Source: Nostoc sp. LEGE 12450
Lineage (GTDB): Bacteria; Cyanobacteriota; Cyanobacteriia; Cyanobacteriales; Nostocaceae
Length of the DNA: 32,961 bases
NCBI RefSeq assembly: GCF_015206895.1
Contig: NZ_JADEXU010000089.1
Coordinates: 1-32,961, forward strand
Direction: 5' to 3'
Shown here: positions 1 through 7,474 of the stretch, piece by piece
Layout: every line of letters begins with the position of its first letter
Position numbering within the stretch: position 1 is the first letter of the stretch
Made by a program: the position numbers and the translations under genes
Notes under the pieces: model-generated
The model's input: the letters and a program-made list of their open reading frames with translations, nothing else
Database searches by the model: none
Told to the model about the DNA's origin: nothing

Positions 1-27
1 CCATTCCCCATTCCCAATGCCCAATGA

Positions 28-945
28 TTACGGTAATTCTACCGAAGTTGGTTTGGCAATATGTGGTAAACCCCAACCTAATTTTTCTCGTAAAATTCGG
101 AAAAACTCAGGCGGTTGCAGGCGAATAAATCGGACACTATATTGCGATCGCTCCATATATACTCTATCTTCTGGTAGGACATAACACCCTCCATTACCAT
201 CCACTACCATCACTAGCCGAGGAATGTTGACTGGATAAATGTTGACCGATTCAGTATCTGGAAATACTAATGCTCTAGAAGCTAGAGAATGGGGACAAAT
301 GGGTACTAGCTGTAAAACAGGTACACCAGGAGTAACCACTGGGCCACCAGCACTCAATGAGTAAGCTGTAGAACCTGTAGGCGTAGAAACAATCACACCA
401 TCCGCCGCGATATCTACTGGTGCATGACGACCTATGGCAATTTCAAAATGGCACATAGAGGTCAAAGGTTCTCGGTGCAAAACCATTTCATTCAAGCAGA
501 GAGCTTCCCAGAGTACTGCATCTCCCCGAAATACTTTGACGGTGAGCATGGCGCGTTCTTCAATTTCATACTCCGCGTTCATTGCCTGTTCTAGTGCTTG
601 GGGTAATTGATTCAGGAAAGTTTCTGTCAAAAATCCCATGTGACCGGTATTCACTGTTAATAGTGGAATACCACAGGGGGCTACCTGACGAGACGCTGCT
701 AAAACAGTGCCGTCTCCCCCTAACACCACTGCAAACTCCATATCTGAGTCAAAACCAGGGGGCGTTAGACCATCAATGGGTGTGTGGCATACAGGACTAT
801 CTGGATTAGAGTAGCCCAATATTCCACCGATACTTGATGTGATACACACATCCCAACCGGCTGCGGTTAGCTTGTCTTTCAACTCGATAGCGACACGACC
901 CGCTATCGGTTTAACGTCATTGTAGATAATGCCTGCTTTCGGCAC
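28..945 (-). CDS. nadK: NAD kinase (ATP:NAD+ 2'-phosphotransferase)
   Basis: Cytosolic enzyme that phosphorylates NAD to NADP. The 305-residue product carries the GGDGT nucleotide-binding motif near residues 76-80, the NTGHMGFL segment that follows it, and the conserved C-terminal half with DGVIVSTPTGSTAYSLSAGG, which is diagnostic of the family. Length is normal. The frame is open back to a TTG at 951, but GTG at 945 gives the N-terminus MPKAGIIYND expected for cyanobacterial homologues, so I prefer it. No strong Shine-Dalgarno is visible at either start. It is the last of a co-directional minus-strand set (petM, ycf39-like, nadK), with about 130 bp between it and the ycf39-like gene, so shared transcription is possible but not shown. 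Identification is firm; the exact start is less so. Confidence 0.95.
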   Translation of the reverse strand: MPKAGIIYNDVKPIAGRVAIELKDKLTAAGWDVCITSSIGGILGYSNPDSPVCHTPIDGLTPPGFDSDMEFAVVLGGDGTVLAASRQVAPCGIPLLTVNTGHMGFLTETFLNQLPQALEQAMNAEYEIEERAMLTVKVFRGDAVLWEALCLNEMVLHREPLTSMCHFEIAIGRHAPVDIAADGVIVSTPTGSTAYSLSAGGPVVTPGVPVLQLVPICPHSLASRALVFPDTESVNIYPVNIPRLVMVVDGNGGCYVLPEDRVYMERSQYSVRFIRLQPPEFFRILREKLGWGLPHIAKPTSVELP

Positions 946-1075
946 ACTCAAATATCCAAGTTTAGGCGATGCTTTGTATTATGTAATCCTTACACATTTT
1001 TGGTCATGTAGTCATTAATCTGGATTCAAATATCCAGAGTGTAGAGTTTCATGACTAATGTCTCTTCTGTAATTA

Positions 1076-2074
1076 CTATTGACTATTGGCTTTTGAAGAC
1101 TGTTTAAAAGGAGTTTTTTTAGGTTTCTGCTTTTTATTTTTATTTTTCTGGTAGTCTACCTCTTTGAGCTTCTTCATGATTCGGCTGAAATACTCTTGGA
1201 GATAGCTTTCTAGGGTTGTGGTTTGTTGCGGATCTAAACCAAAAACTGTGTATACTTCATCCATTGAAGCATTTAGCTGTTTACCACTAGCCAATACTTC
1301 TGTAAACGCTAGCCTGTCTGCCACGTTCCATCCCCACTGAAAAGACCGCATTAAGCCCCGAACGGCACGCAGTAAGCTGATTGGCATCCGCGTTACCCTG
1401 GCATCTTTTCCAGATAAGCGTTCGCACAGGTTGATGATTTCTTCTGCGCTCCATGCACGAGTACCAACTACAGGAAAAGCTTGGTTTTCCGTTTCGGGCA
1501 CACTCAATGCACGGATTGCAAACTTAGCAATGTCCTGAGTGTCCATATAAGCAATGGGAGAAGAATTACCTGTCACCCAAACTGGCTGTCCTTCCAAAAT
1601 GGGAATCCCATATTGACCGATTAACCCTTGCATAAAACCAGCTAGCCGCAAGATGGTATAATTCAAGCCTGACTCAGCTAAGAATAGTTCTGTACACCGC
1701 TTAATTTCCATGAGCGGTACTTCTGGGTATTTATCCGCATCCAAAATTGAAAAGAAGATAAAGCGCTCTACACCTGCTGCTTTTGCTGCTTGAATTAATG
1801 CTACTTTGCCCTCCCAGTCAACTTGTTTGATACTGAGTGAATCTGTGGGACGAGATGTTGACGCATCAATAACTTGGGTTACACCAACTAAAGCTTCGGC
1901 TAAGGTATCGGGGTAACGTAAATTTCCTGGTACAAGTTCTGCACCCCATTCTTTGAGAAAAGCTGCTTTTTTACTACTCCGCACGAGGCAGCGTACTTTA
2001 TATCCCTCATCGATTGCACGACGAGCCACTTGTCTTCCTAAGGTGCCAGTGGCACCGACGATTAATAATGTCAT
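1076..2074 (-). CDS. ycf39: Ycf39-like atypical SDR / NmrA-family NAD(P)-binding protein
   Basis: 332 residues. The N-terminus has the glycine-rich dinucleotide motif GATGTLGRQV (residues 7-16) followed by RCLVRSS, which is characteristic of the Ycf39/NmrA atypical short-chain dehydrogenases. No catalytic YxxxK is expected in this group. Ycf39 of cyanobacteria works with high-light-inducible proteins in photosystem II assembly and chlorophyll delivery to newly made D1; assigning that role here is by family. Position next to petM fits a photosynthesis-associated role. The last 30 or so residues are strongly basic, with runs such as KNKNKKQKPKK, and look like a disordered tail. A palindrome about 55 bp upstream may be an operator. 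ATG start; no clear ribosome binding site. Confidence 0.85.
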   Translation of the reverse strand: MTLLIVGATGTLGRQVARRAIDEGYKVRCLVRSSKKAAFLKEWGAELVPGNLRYPDTLAEALVGVTQVIDASTSRPTDSLSIKQVDWEGKVALIQAAKAAGVERFIFFSILDADKYPEVPLMEIKRCTELFLAESGLNYTILRLAGFMQGLIGQYGIPILEGQPVWVTGNSSPIAYMDTQDIAKFAIRALSVPETENQAFPVVGTRAWSAEEIINLCERLSGKDARVTRMPISLLRAVRGLMRSFQWGWNVADRLAFTEVLASGKQLNASMDEVYTVFGLDPQQTTTLESYLQEYFSRIMKKLKEVDYQKNKNKKQKPKKTPFKQSSKANSQ

Positions 2075-2128
2075 GAGGTTTGTAATAAATTTTAATGTTT
2101 TATGAAAAGAATGTTATCAGAATAACCT

Positions 2129-2148
2129 ATGTAAACAAAAGTTTACAT
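2129..2148. promoter_or_regulatory. Palindromic operator candidate upstream of ycf39-like gene
   Basis: ATGTAAAC, four A residues, then GTTTACAT: a perfect 8-bp inverted repeat centred about 64 bp upstream of the ATG at 2074. Read as GTA-N10-TAC it resembles, but does not match, the GTA-N8-TAC NtcA consensus. Its position between petM and the ycf39-like gene suits a regulator binding site. The bound protein is unknown. Confidence 0.4.
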
Positions 2149-2318
2149 CTTTTCTAAGAAAATCGTTTGTTATGGAAAAATTCATGGGAAAATTGCTGTC
2201 CGGTAAACGGACAAGCTTTTTTCCCAGTTAGCGAAAAGTATGAACGCCAGCTTGGGCGAACAGAACTTTTCAAGGCAGAGAAAACCTCTTCCCTCTCAAT
2301 AGTCAATTACCGTAGAAG

Positions 2319-2423
2319 TTATTCTTCTCCGCCTTGAATTTTCAGTAACAATGCGCCTAAGCCCCAGCCCACGAAGATTAAACCGAAGGACAATATAGCT
2401 GCATTCAAAATTTCGCCGCCCAT
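2319..2423 (-). CDS. petM: Cytochrome b6f complex subunit PetM (34 residues)
   Basis: A 34-residue single-pass membrane peptide beginning MGGEILNAAILSFGLIF and ending KIQGGEE, which I recognise as PetM (subunit 7) of the thylakoid cytochrome b6f complex. One hydrophobic helix covers about residues 7-27, with a short acidic tail. AAGGAG stands about 10 bases before the ATG, a good Shine-Dalgarno. The gene is too short for most ORF callers. It diverges from pdxA and is followed after 245 bp by the ycf39-like gene. No doubt about the coding potential; the assignment rests on near-identity to remembered Nostoc PetM sequences. Confidence 0.95.
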   Translation of the reverse strand: MGGEILNAAILSFGLIFVGWGLGALLLKIQGGEE

Positions 2424-2537
2424 TGGTGTGATTCTCCTTATGCAAATTAGTGTGTGTAAACTAGGTCTAGCAGAAGCTTTTCAATAGTTACTGTAGGATT
2501 AGACCTGTGTAAATAATTTTAAACTAGTTTAGCAAGT

Positions 2538-2570
2538 AATCCCTACTGGTTTGGGGGGCAATCCCTACTG
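2538..2570. promoter_or_regulatory. Paired direct repeat in petM-pdxA divergent promoter region
   Basis: AATCCCTACTG occurs at 2538-2548 and again at 2560-2570, 22 bp apart start to start, which is about two helical turns. The pair lies between the divergent petM and pdxA starts. This spacing is what tandem binding of a regulator would give, but it could also be a degenerate repetitive-element fragment. Confidence 0.35.
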
Positions 2571-2630
2571 TAGAGCGGGAGATGAGGGGGATGGGGAAAA
2601 TTTTAATGATAATAATTATGAATAAATTTT

Positions 2631-3725
2631 ATGTATCAAAATAATCAAGGTGATTTAGTGAATTTTAGCAAAAAGAATCGCCCACGTTTGGCGCTGACGC
2701 TGGGAGATCCGGCGGGTATTGGACCGGAGGTAATTTTAAAAGCTTTAGCAGAACCGGAAATTAGTAAAAAATACGACGTAACAGTGGTGGGTAATGGAGA
2801 TTTGCTGGCACAGACCTATCACAAATTGAATTTAATCAAGAATTTAGCACCTTTGGCAAATCCAGAAGAGTTGTATGTCTGTGATGTGCAATTGGATGGA
2901 GAAATTAAAGGTCAAATTATTCCCGGAATAGGTAATGCGGCCAGTGGTGCGGCTAGTTTTGCCTATATGGAATATGCGATCGCACAAACACTCGCTGGTA
3001 AATTTGATGGGATAGTCACGGGGCCGATCGCTAAATCTGCTTGGAAAGCCGCAGGGTATAATTATCCAGGGCAAACGGAACTTTTGGCACACAAGTCAGG
3101 TGTTGACCGTTTTGGAATGTTATTTGTGGCGCGATCACCCCATACTAACTGGACACTCCGCGCTTTACTTGCCACTACACATATTCCCCTCCGTCAAGTA
3201 GCGGATACATTGACACCGCAGTTGTTGACACAAAAACTAGATTTGTTGGTGGAGTGTTTAGAGAAAGATTTTGGGATAGAAAATGGGAGAATTGCGATCG
3301 CAGGTTTGAATCCCCACAGTGGCGAACAGGGACAACTTGGACATGAAGAACAAGATTGGTTAATTCCTTGGTTAGAGCAAGAGCGGCAAAACAGACCAAA
3401 ATTACAACTAGATGGGCCAATACCACCAGATACGATGTGGGTTAAACCTGGTCAAGCTTGGTATGGAAATTCCTTAGTACAAAATCTTGCTGATGGCTAC
3501 TTGGCACTTTATCATGACCAAGGCTTAATTCCTGTGAAGCTGATGGCGTTTGATCGGGCAGTCAATACTTCTATTGGTCTTCCTTTCGTTCGGACTTCAC
3601 CAGATCATGGAACAGCGTTTGATATTGCGGGTAAGGGAATTGCTGATGCTACGAGTATGAAGGCAGCAATACATTTAGCGGCTGAGTTAGTTAATCAAAG
3701 ATTGGCTAAGAAAAATGATGAATGA
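2631..3725 (+). CDS. pdxA: 4-hydroxythreonine-4-phosphate dehydrogenase
   Basis: NAD-dependent enzyme of the DXP-dependent pyridoxal phosphate pathway. It oxidises 4-phosphohydroxy-L-threonine, whose product is used by PdxJ. The protein shows the family N-terminus LTLGDPAGIGPEV, the TGPIAKSAW segment, the PGQTELLA segment and the metal-binding region with GLNPHSGE, and near the C-terminus YHDQGLIPVK and RTSPDHGTAFDIAGKG. Up to 364 residues, slightly longer than typical. The ATG at 2631 has no ribosome site, whereas GTG at 2658 is preceded by AAGGTGA with suitable spacing and would give 355 residues, so the true start may be 2658. It stands alone on the plus strand, divergent from petM. Confidence 0.96.
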   Translation: MYQNNQGDLVNFSKKNRPRLALTLGDPAGIGPEVILKALAEPEISKKYDVTVVGNGDLLAQTYHKLNLIKNLAPLANPEELYVCDVQLDGEIKGQIIPGIGNAASGAASFAYMEYAIAQTLAGKFDGIVTGPIAKSAWKAAGYNYPGQTELLAHKSGVDRFGMLFVARSPHTNWTLRALLATTHIPLRQVADTLTPQLLTQKLDLLVECLEKDFGIENGRIAIAGLNPHSGEQGQLGHEEQDWLIPWLEQERQNRPKLQLDGPIPPDTMWVKPGQAWYGNSLVQNLADGYLALYHDQGLIPVKLMAFDRAVNTSIGLPFVRTSPDHGTAFDIAGKGIADATSMKAAIHLAAELVNQRLAKKNDE

Positions 3726-3807
3726 TTCTGTCTATAAATATAACTTTTCACGAAGTACTAATTAAAAGTCTTTAAAACCCATTAGAAGCAGTATTTTACT
3801 CATAATC

Positions 3808-4176
3808 TTAACTGTTTCCTAGTGTTAAGACTCCCACCCGAAAATCCACTACTAACCGTCGATTTTTCAGCCACTGACGACCGAGTAAAAGTTCTGAAAC
3901 TCCATCACCTGCATAAACAGGGATATTAAACTCTTGTCCATCTATTCGCACTTTTCCAGCGTAGATATCAAACTTTGCTTCCCCCTTTGCTAGTTGCATA
4001 TTTCGTTCACCTAAATACACCCAATCAAATTCCTCTAAATCCTGCTTGTCAATGGCTAGCCAGCCTGAAAATCCTGTATCTAGCATGGCATCGACAGATA
4101 ATTCTATACCATCAGCAGTAATCAACTCTATTTCAAAAAATAGCTGTTCCTCATCACCAAAGCTGCCTTGAATCAT
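3808..4176 (-). CDS. Retropepsin-like clan AA aspartic protease
   Basis: 122 residues. The active-site motif MLDTGFSGWLAI places the catalytic DTG at residues 33-35, and LLLGRQWLKN (97-106) matches the hydrophobic-hydrophobic-G motif that completes the retropepsin fold. A single DTG means it would work as a homodimer, as in retroviral and other bacterial single-domain retropepsins. The substrate is unknown. Its ATG overlaps the stop of the upstream small gene (ATGA, 4173-4176), implying translational coupling and a stoichiometric or functional pair. It lies at the downstream end of the block that starts with a plasmid-type Rep gene. No transmembrane segment or signal peptide is seen. The family call is good; biological function is not known. 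Confidence 0.8.
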   Translation of the reverse strand: MIQGSFGDEEQLFFEIELITADGIELSVDAMLDTGFSGWLAIDKQDLEEFDWVYLGERNMQLAKGEAKFDIYAGKVRIDGQEFNIPVYAGDGVSELLLGRQWLKNRRLVVDFRVGVLTLGNS

Positions 4177-4490
4177 ATTGTGCCAGCTATCCCTGTTTCA
4201 TTAATCCGAAATATAAACACCGGAGCATTCGGGCGATGCTGGCGAGACTTATTTATAGCAGCTAATTCATCTGTATCAATAAAATAGTCTCCACTTTCAG
4301 GTTCAACAGCTATATACCAGTTGTAGTGAGTTTTGATTAACTCTGGTTTAACTCGGTCAAAAATAACTTTACCGCGTTGGTAAAAAGCCTCTTGTTGAGC
4401 TTTCCATTGAGATTTTTTTTCTTCTGACCACTGAACATCAGGGAATATTCTTCCCCGACGAACTGTACGAATAGGCTTTGGATCAGTCAT
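4173..4490 (-). CDS. Small unrecognised protein, coupled partner of the aspartic protease
   Basis: 105 residues from the ATG at 4490; the frame is open to a GTG at 4532 abutting the rep stop, but that start has no ribosome site and the ATG follows a weak GGGA. The N-terminal third is basic (TVRRGRIFPDVQW), then comes a charged region with KKSQWKAQQEAFYQRGK, then YIAVEPESGDYFIDTDE and FIFRINETG. I do not assign a domain. Similar small proteins sit immediately upstream of clan AA proteases in other cyanobacteria as far as I recall, so the two may form a module resembling toxin-antitoxin or protease-substrate pairs; that is inference. The stop overlaps the protease start by ATGA. Confidence 0.65.
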   Translation of the reverse strand: MTDPKPIRTVRRGRIFPDVQWSEEKKSQWKAQQEAFYQRGKVIFDRVKPELIKTHYNWYIAVEPESGDYFIDTDELAAINKSRQHRPNAPVFIFRINETGIAGTI

Positions 4491-4528
4491 TGTTATTTTT
4501 CCCAATCTATCTTGACTAATATTAGTTA

Positions 4529-5542
4529 TCACTCTATATTAAATCTTTGCAACTGGCGCTCCCATCGGAAATACAAACTTTCCCCATCCACCTCATCTGT
4601 CTCTTCACTTTCATCAATGAGGTCTTGGTTTTTCTCATCTAATTCGCGCATATACTGCCTGAGTATACCCCCAACAGCGATCGCTCTACTTTTATGCAAT
4701 TGACGGGTTAACTCTAAAAACCATTCTCTATCACCCACCAAATCTGACTCTTTCACCTGATACTTAAGAATTTCTGGGATAAGTAGTGACGGATTATGAT
4801 GTTTTGCGTAGACGCGAAGCGGCTTGTCGCCAGACATCGCGCTAGTATGAACAACAGGCTGGTAATCAATCCGTAAGCACTGCTCCCATAACGCTACCCA
4901 TTTGGCATGAGAAAGATAGCCATAACTGAAATACGAAGGCGGCACCATTGCCAAAATATGTAAATGCGGGTGTGCTGAGACTCCATCTCTACCTTTAGTT
5001 ACTTCGATAGACTTCACCCAGCCTTTCGCAGGCCATACTTTCAATTCAGTAAATCGCTTAAAAGCTTTATTTATCGAATCCAAGTTTTCCCTGAGTTCCT
5101 TAATCTGGCAATTCTTTACAGTCAAGGTGACAAATAGCCAACGGTAGTTAGGGTAATCAGTGACAACCTGTGGGAGAATTTTGTAAGCTCTTGCTTTCCA
5201 CATTAGCGATCGCCGCCACTGACAAACCGGACAGTGACGAACTCTACAAAATCGGGCATCGGATAACTTTAACTTGAGAATACCTTCTGATTCGTCTGGT
5301 AATAATTGAAATTTTAGCAACTCGGAACATATTTTCATGCGCCACGCATACTGGCGAAAATAATGTTCGTCTGCTTTGGCGTAATAATACAAAACTTTAT
5401 CAGTATTAGCTCTGTGCTTATCCCAAATTTTACCTATAGGCGAAACTTCGGATAAACTTTGTAAGTTTTGATTTTTCTGAAACTTATCTTGAGACGATAT
5501 ATTAAAAGCAATAAAGTTACTGTCTGAGGCTTGAGCAGACAC
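4529..5542 (-). CDS. Rolling-circle plasmid replication initiator, Rep_1 / pC194 type
   Basis: 337 residues with the features of HUH rolling-circle Rep proteins: a zinc-finger-like HCPVCQWRR (residues 103-111), motif I FVTLT (137-141), motif II HPHLHIL (191-197) supplying the metal-binding histidines, and EILKYQVK with the presumed nicking tyrosine at 261. The enzyme would nick a plasmid double-strand origin and initiate leading-strand synthesis. The closest remembered relatives are Reps of small cyanobacterial plasmids such as pCA2.4. All catalytic motifs are intact and the frame is open. It starts at GTG, preceded by TTTGGTGATTTC. A mobile palindromic repeat (4806-4840) lies within the frame between motif II and the tyrosine. 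It lies in a chromosomal context between pdxA and a response regulator, suggesting an integrated plasmid. Confidence 0.85.
   Translation of the reverse strand: MSAQASDSNFIAFNISSQDKFQKNQNLQSLSEVSPIGKIWDKHRANTDKVLYYYAKADEHYFRQYAWRMKICSELLKFQLLPDESEGILKLKLSDARFCRVRHCPVCQWRRSLMWKARAYKILPQVVTDYPNYRWLFVTLTVKNCQIKELRENLDSINKAFKRFTELKVWPAKGWVKSIEVTKGRDGVSAHPHLHILAMVPPSYFSYGYLSHAKWVALWEQCLRIDYQPVVHTSAMSGDKPLRVYAKHHNPSLLIPEILKYQVKESDLVGDREWFLELTRQLHKSRAIAVGGILRQYMRELDEKNQDLIDESEETDEVDGESLYFRWERQLQRFNIE
4806..4840. repeat. Nostoc-type GC-rich palindromic repeat inside the rep gene
   Basis: The stretch starting GCGTAGACGCGAAGCGGC and ending CAGACATCGC matches the dispersed GC-rich repeat family common in Nostoc genomes. 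It is in frame in rep, encoding about residues 234-246 (region SAMSGDKPLRV). Related repeat pieces occur near 10157-10204, 23958-23984 and 24462-24482. Confidence 0.7.
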
Positions 5543-5640
5543 GAAATCACCAAATCAGTTTGTATTAACGCCCCAAATTAACGCAAGTTATACGGTCAAG
5601 CCTCAGTAAAAGTATTTAAGTAAACAATAAGACTAATGCT

Positions 5641-5654
5641 GACTCAGATGAGTC
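5641..5654. other. Short hairpin between rep and the response regulator
   Basis: GACTCA-GA-TGAGTC is a perfect 6-bp inverted repeat in the 148-bp gap upstream of rep and downstream of the response regulator gene. It could be a weak terminator or part of the ancestral plasmid origin region. No T-run follows closely on the minus strand. Confidence 0.3.
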
Positions 5655-5690
5655 ATTCTTTGTTATAAACTACTCCTGAAATCGCAAAGC

Positions 5691-6410
5691 TCAGGAAGTA
5701 GTATTTTCGTCGGGTGCTTCAAACTTATAACCATAGCCACGTACAGTTTTAATAAACTCTGGTACGCTAGGATCGACTTCCATCTTCTTGCGAAGCTGAC
5801 CAATATGTACGTCAACCACCCGGCCATCTCCTACGTAGTCGCAACCCCAGATTTTCTGGATTAACTGTGGGCGACTCCAAGCCTGATTAGGATGACTTGC
5901 CAAAAAATGTAAAATATTGAATTCCAGTGCTGTTAAAGCGAGAAGCTTATCGTTTAGTATTACCTCCCGTCCCTCTGGGTTAATTACTAGCTGCTTGAAA
6001 ATGATCCGTTGTGTTGGTGAAGGGTTGATGTAGCGTATCCGCCTCAAAAGAGCTTCTATTCTAACTTCTACTTCTGCAAGACTAAATGGTTTAGTCATGA
6101 AATCATCAGCACCTGCACTCAAGATTTTAATTTTATCAGCCTCATCAGTCCTACTAGTTAGTATCAGTACTAAAACATTAGTACGACTCTGCATTTCTTG
6201 ACAAAGGCTATAACCATTAACATCCGGCAAATTCCAATCCAGAATTACTAAGGCTGGGTTGAATTGCTCAAACATCGATAAGGCAGTCTTACCATCTGCT
6301 GCTGCCTCTATTTGATATTTCCGACTCAAAAAACGATGAACGAGATTTCTCACGCCGAAGTCGTCATCAACAATCAGAATTTTAGGAGTAGTAGCGGTAA
6401 TCATAACCAT
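5691..6410 (-). CDS. OmpR/PhoB-family response regulator
   Basis: 239 residues from the ATG at 6410, or 237 from the ATG at 6404; the frame also runs to GTG 6488, but the added residues are unlike receiver N-termini. The receiver domain begins KILIVDDDFGVRN, has the phospho-acceptor aspartate in LVILDWNLPD, the conserved threonine/serine in ILTSR and the lysine in MTKPFS. A winged-helix Trans_reg_C domain follows with WGCDYVGDGRVVDVHIGQLR and the terminal TVRGYGYKFE. It is a DNA-binding regulator activated by phosphorylation. No histidine kinase gene is adjacent, so the partner is unknown. It is not RpaB or NblR by its N-terminal sequence, so no symbol is given. Confidence 0.93.
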   Translation of the reverse strand: MVMITATTPKILIVDDDFGVRNLVHRFLSRKYQIEAAADGKTALSMFEQFNPALVILDWNLPDVNGYSLCQEMQSRTNVLVLILTSRTDEADKIKILSAGADDFMTKPFSLAEVEVRIEALLRRIRYINPSPTQRIIFKQLVINPEGREVILNDKLLALTALEFNILHFLASHPNQAWSRPQLIQKIWGCDYVGDGRVVDVHIGQLRKKMEVDPSVPEFIKTVRGYGYKFEAPDENTTS

Positions 6411-6930
6411 AATGCTGCCTATTGTAGATTGGGCGATTCGCTGTTGTCCCAGTTTTGCTGTCCGTGTTTCTGTTGAGAGTGGATTCACGCGCGTCTCTGC
6501 TGAGTACGATCGCTACTGTAGTACTTGTATACAATTAATTTTTCATGAAGCTTATGAAAACTTCAGCCACCGTAATGCTGATAAATTGTATGATCTTTGT
6601 ATAATTTTGAATTTACATTGTATATTTGTTGACTTTTATACTTAAGACAAGTGTAATGCGAGACAATTTTTATAATCAAAAACAGTCTAGAGAGACACCA
6701 GACGCTACGACAGTTTCCTACAACTTTGGAAAAGCAATGTACTCCCTGGTTAATTAGTGATTCACAAAGACCCACAAACTAAGCCATAAGCCAATTTAGA
6801 TTCTACCCAATCCTACTTGAACTAACTGGTATCTGCTCCTGAAGAAGGACTACGAAAATTCACCCAGCGTGCATTTACATGTAGCTACCCTTATAAGCAT
6901 ATACTATACTACAAATTTCAGCCTGAGACT
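6411..6930. other. Intergenic region without a recognised gene
   Basis: About 520 bp between the response regulator start and a decayed HTH gene. Short open frames on both strands lack ribosome sites and family resemblance. AT-rich blocks near 6530-6650 could hold the response regulator promoter, but no convincing elements were identified. Confidence 0.5.
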
Positions 6931-7191
6931 ATGACAAGCCAAGGACGCAAAAACAGCTTTAACAGACAAAACTTGGAGTCAGCATAAATTAGCAATAGCT
7001 TTAGGCATTACACGTCAAACAGGTTCCAAATTTTTGCAGGTGAGTCAGTTTCTCGATCTTGTTTTGTGCAAATTTGCCAACAGCTAGGGTTATCTTGGCA
7101 AAAGGTTGCTGGCTTACCTGAGAATGTGGCATTTGAGGTAACTACTAAGACGCAAATCAAAGGTACTGACCTCGATTTTAGGCTATTTTAG
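6931..7191 (+). pseudogene. Remnant of the N-terminal HTH domain of a STAND/NACHT-type signalling gene
   Basis: No single frame is open, but joining frames recovers a coherent domain. ATG at 6931 gives MTSQGRKN; a shift leads to TALTDKTWSQHKLAIALGIT; a second shift near 7035 gives FFAGESVSRSCFVQIC followed by QQLGLSWQKVAGLPE, ending in TAG at 7189. The pattern, a short helix-turn-helix with a core like SKFF...V.R..F..IC..LGL.W, is what I know from the N-terminal domain of large cyanobacterial NACHT or NB-ARC WD40/TPR proteins. The nucleotide-binding and repeat domains are absent, so this is a truncated and frameshifted remnant. The count of frameshifts depends on alignment. Confidence 0.65.
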
Positions 7192-7474
7192 ATAGAGTCT
7201 TTAATAAATTAGAATAAAGCCTATTATTTGAAATTTATTTAAACAAGTAAATATTCAAAATAGAAATTTTAAATATTTTATTAAAATCAATATAAACAAA
7301 AATCTCTTTTAATAGTTCAATTTGACTATATTTGCAATGGGTTAAATGGTATAAAATATTTTAATTAGCTACTCTATCTCAAGAGAGATTTTGAATAGAT
7401 TCAGCCTAGAGAAAGAGTAATTAAATATATTTATTCCGTTAAATTGCTATTAATATCGTCAGCAAGGAATACCT

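Noticed and set aside
582..809. Plus-strand open frame of 75 residues within nadK
   Set aside because: Antisense shadow of a clearly conserved gene, with no ribosome site or family likeness.
6412..6775. Overlapping short frames on both strands upstream of the response regulator
   Set aside because: Composition looks non-coding (cysteine-, tyrosine- and phenylalanine-rich), with no ribosome site and no recognisable motif.
6868..6930. Possible NtcA or other regulator boxes in GTAGCTACCC-like sequence
   Set aside because: The spacing does not match GTA-N8-TAC, and the gene downstream is broken.
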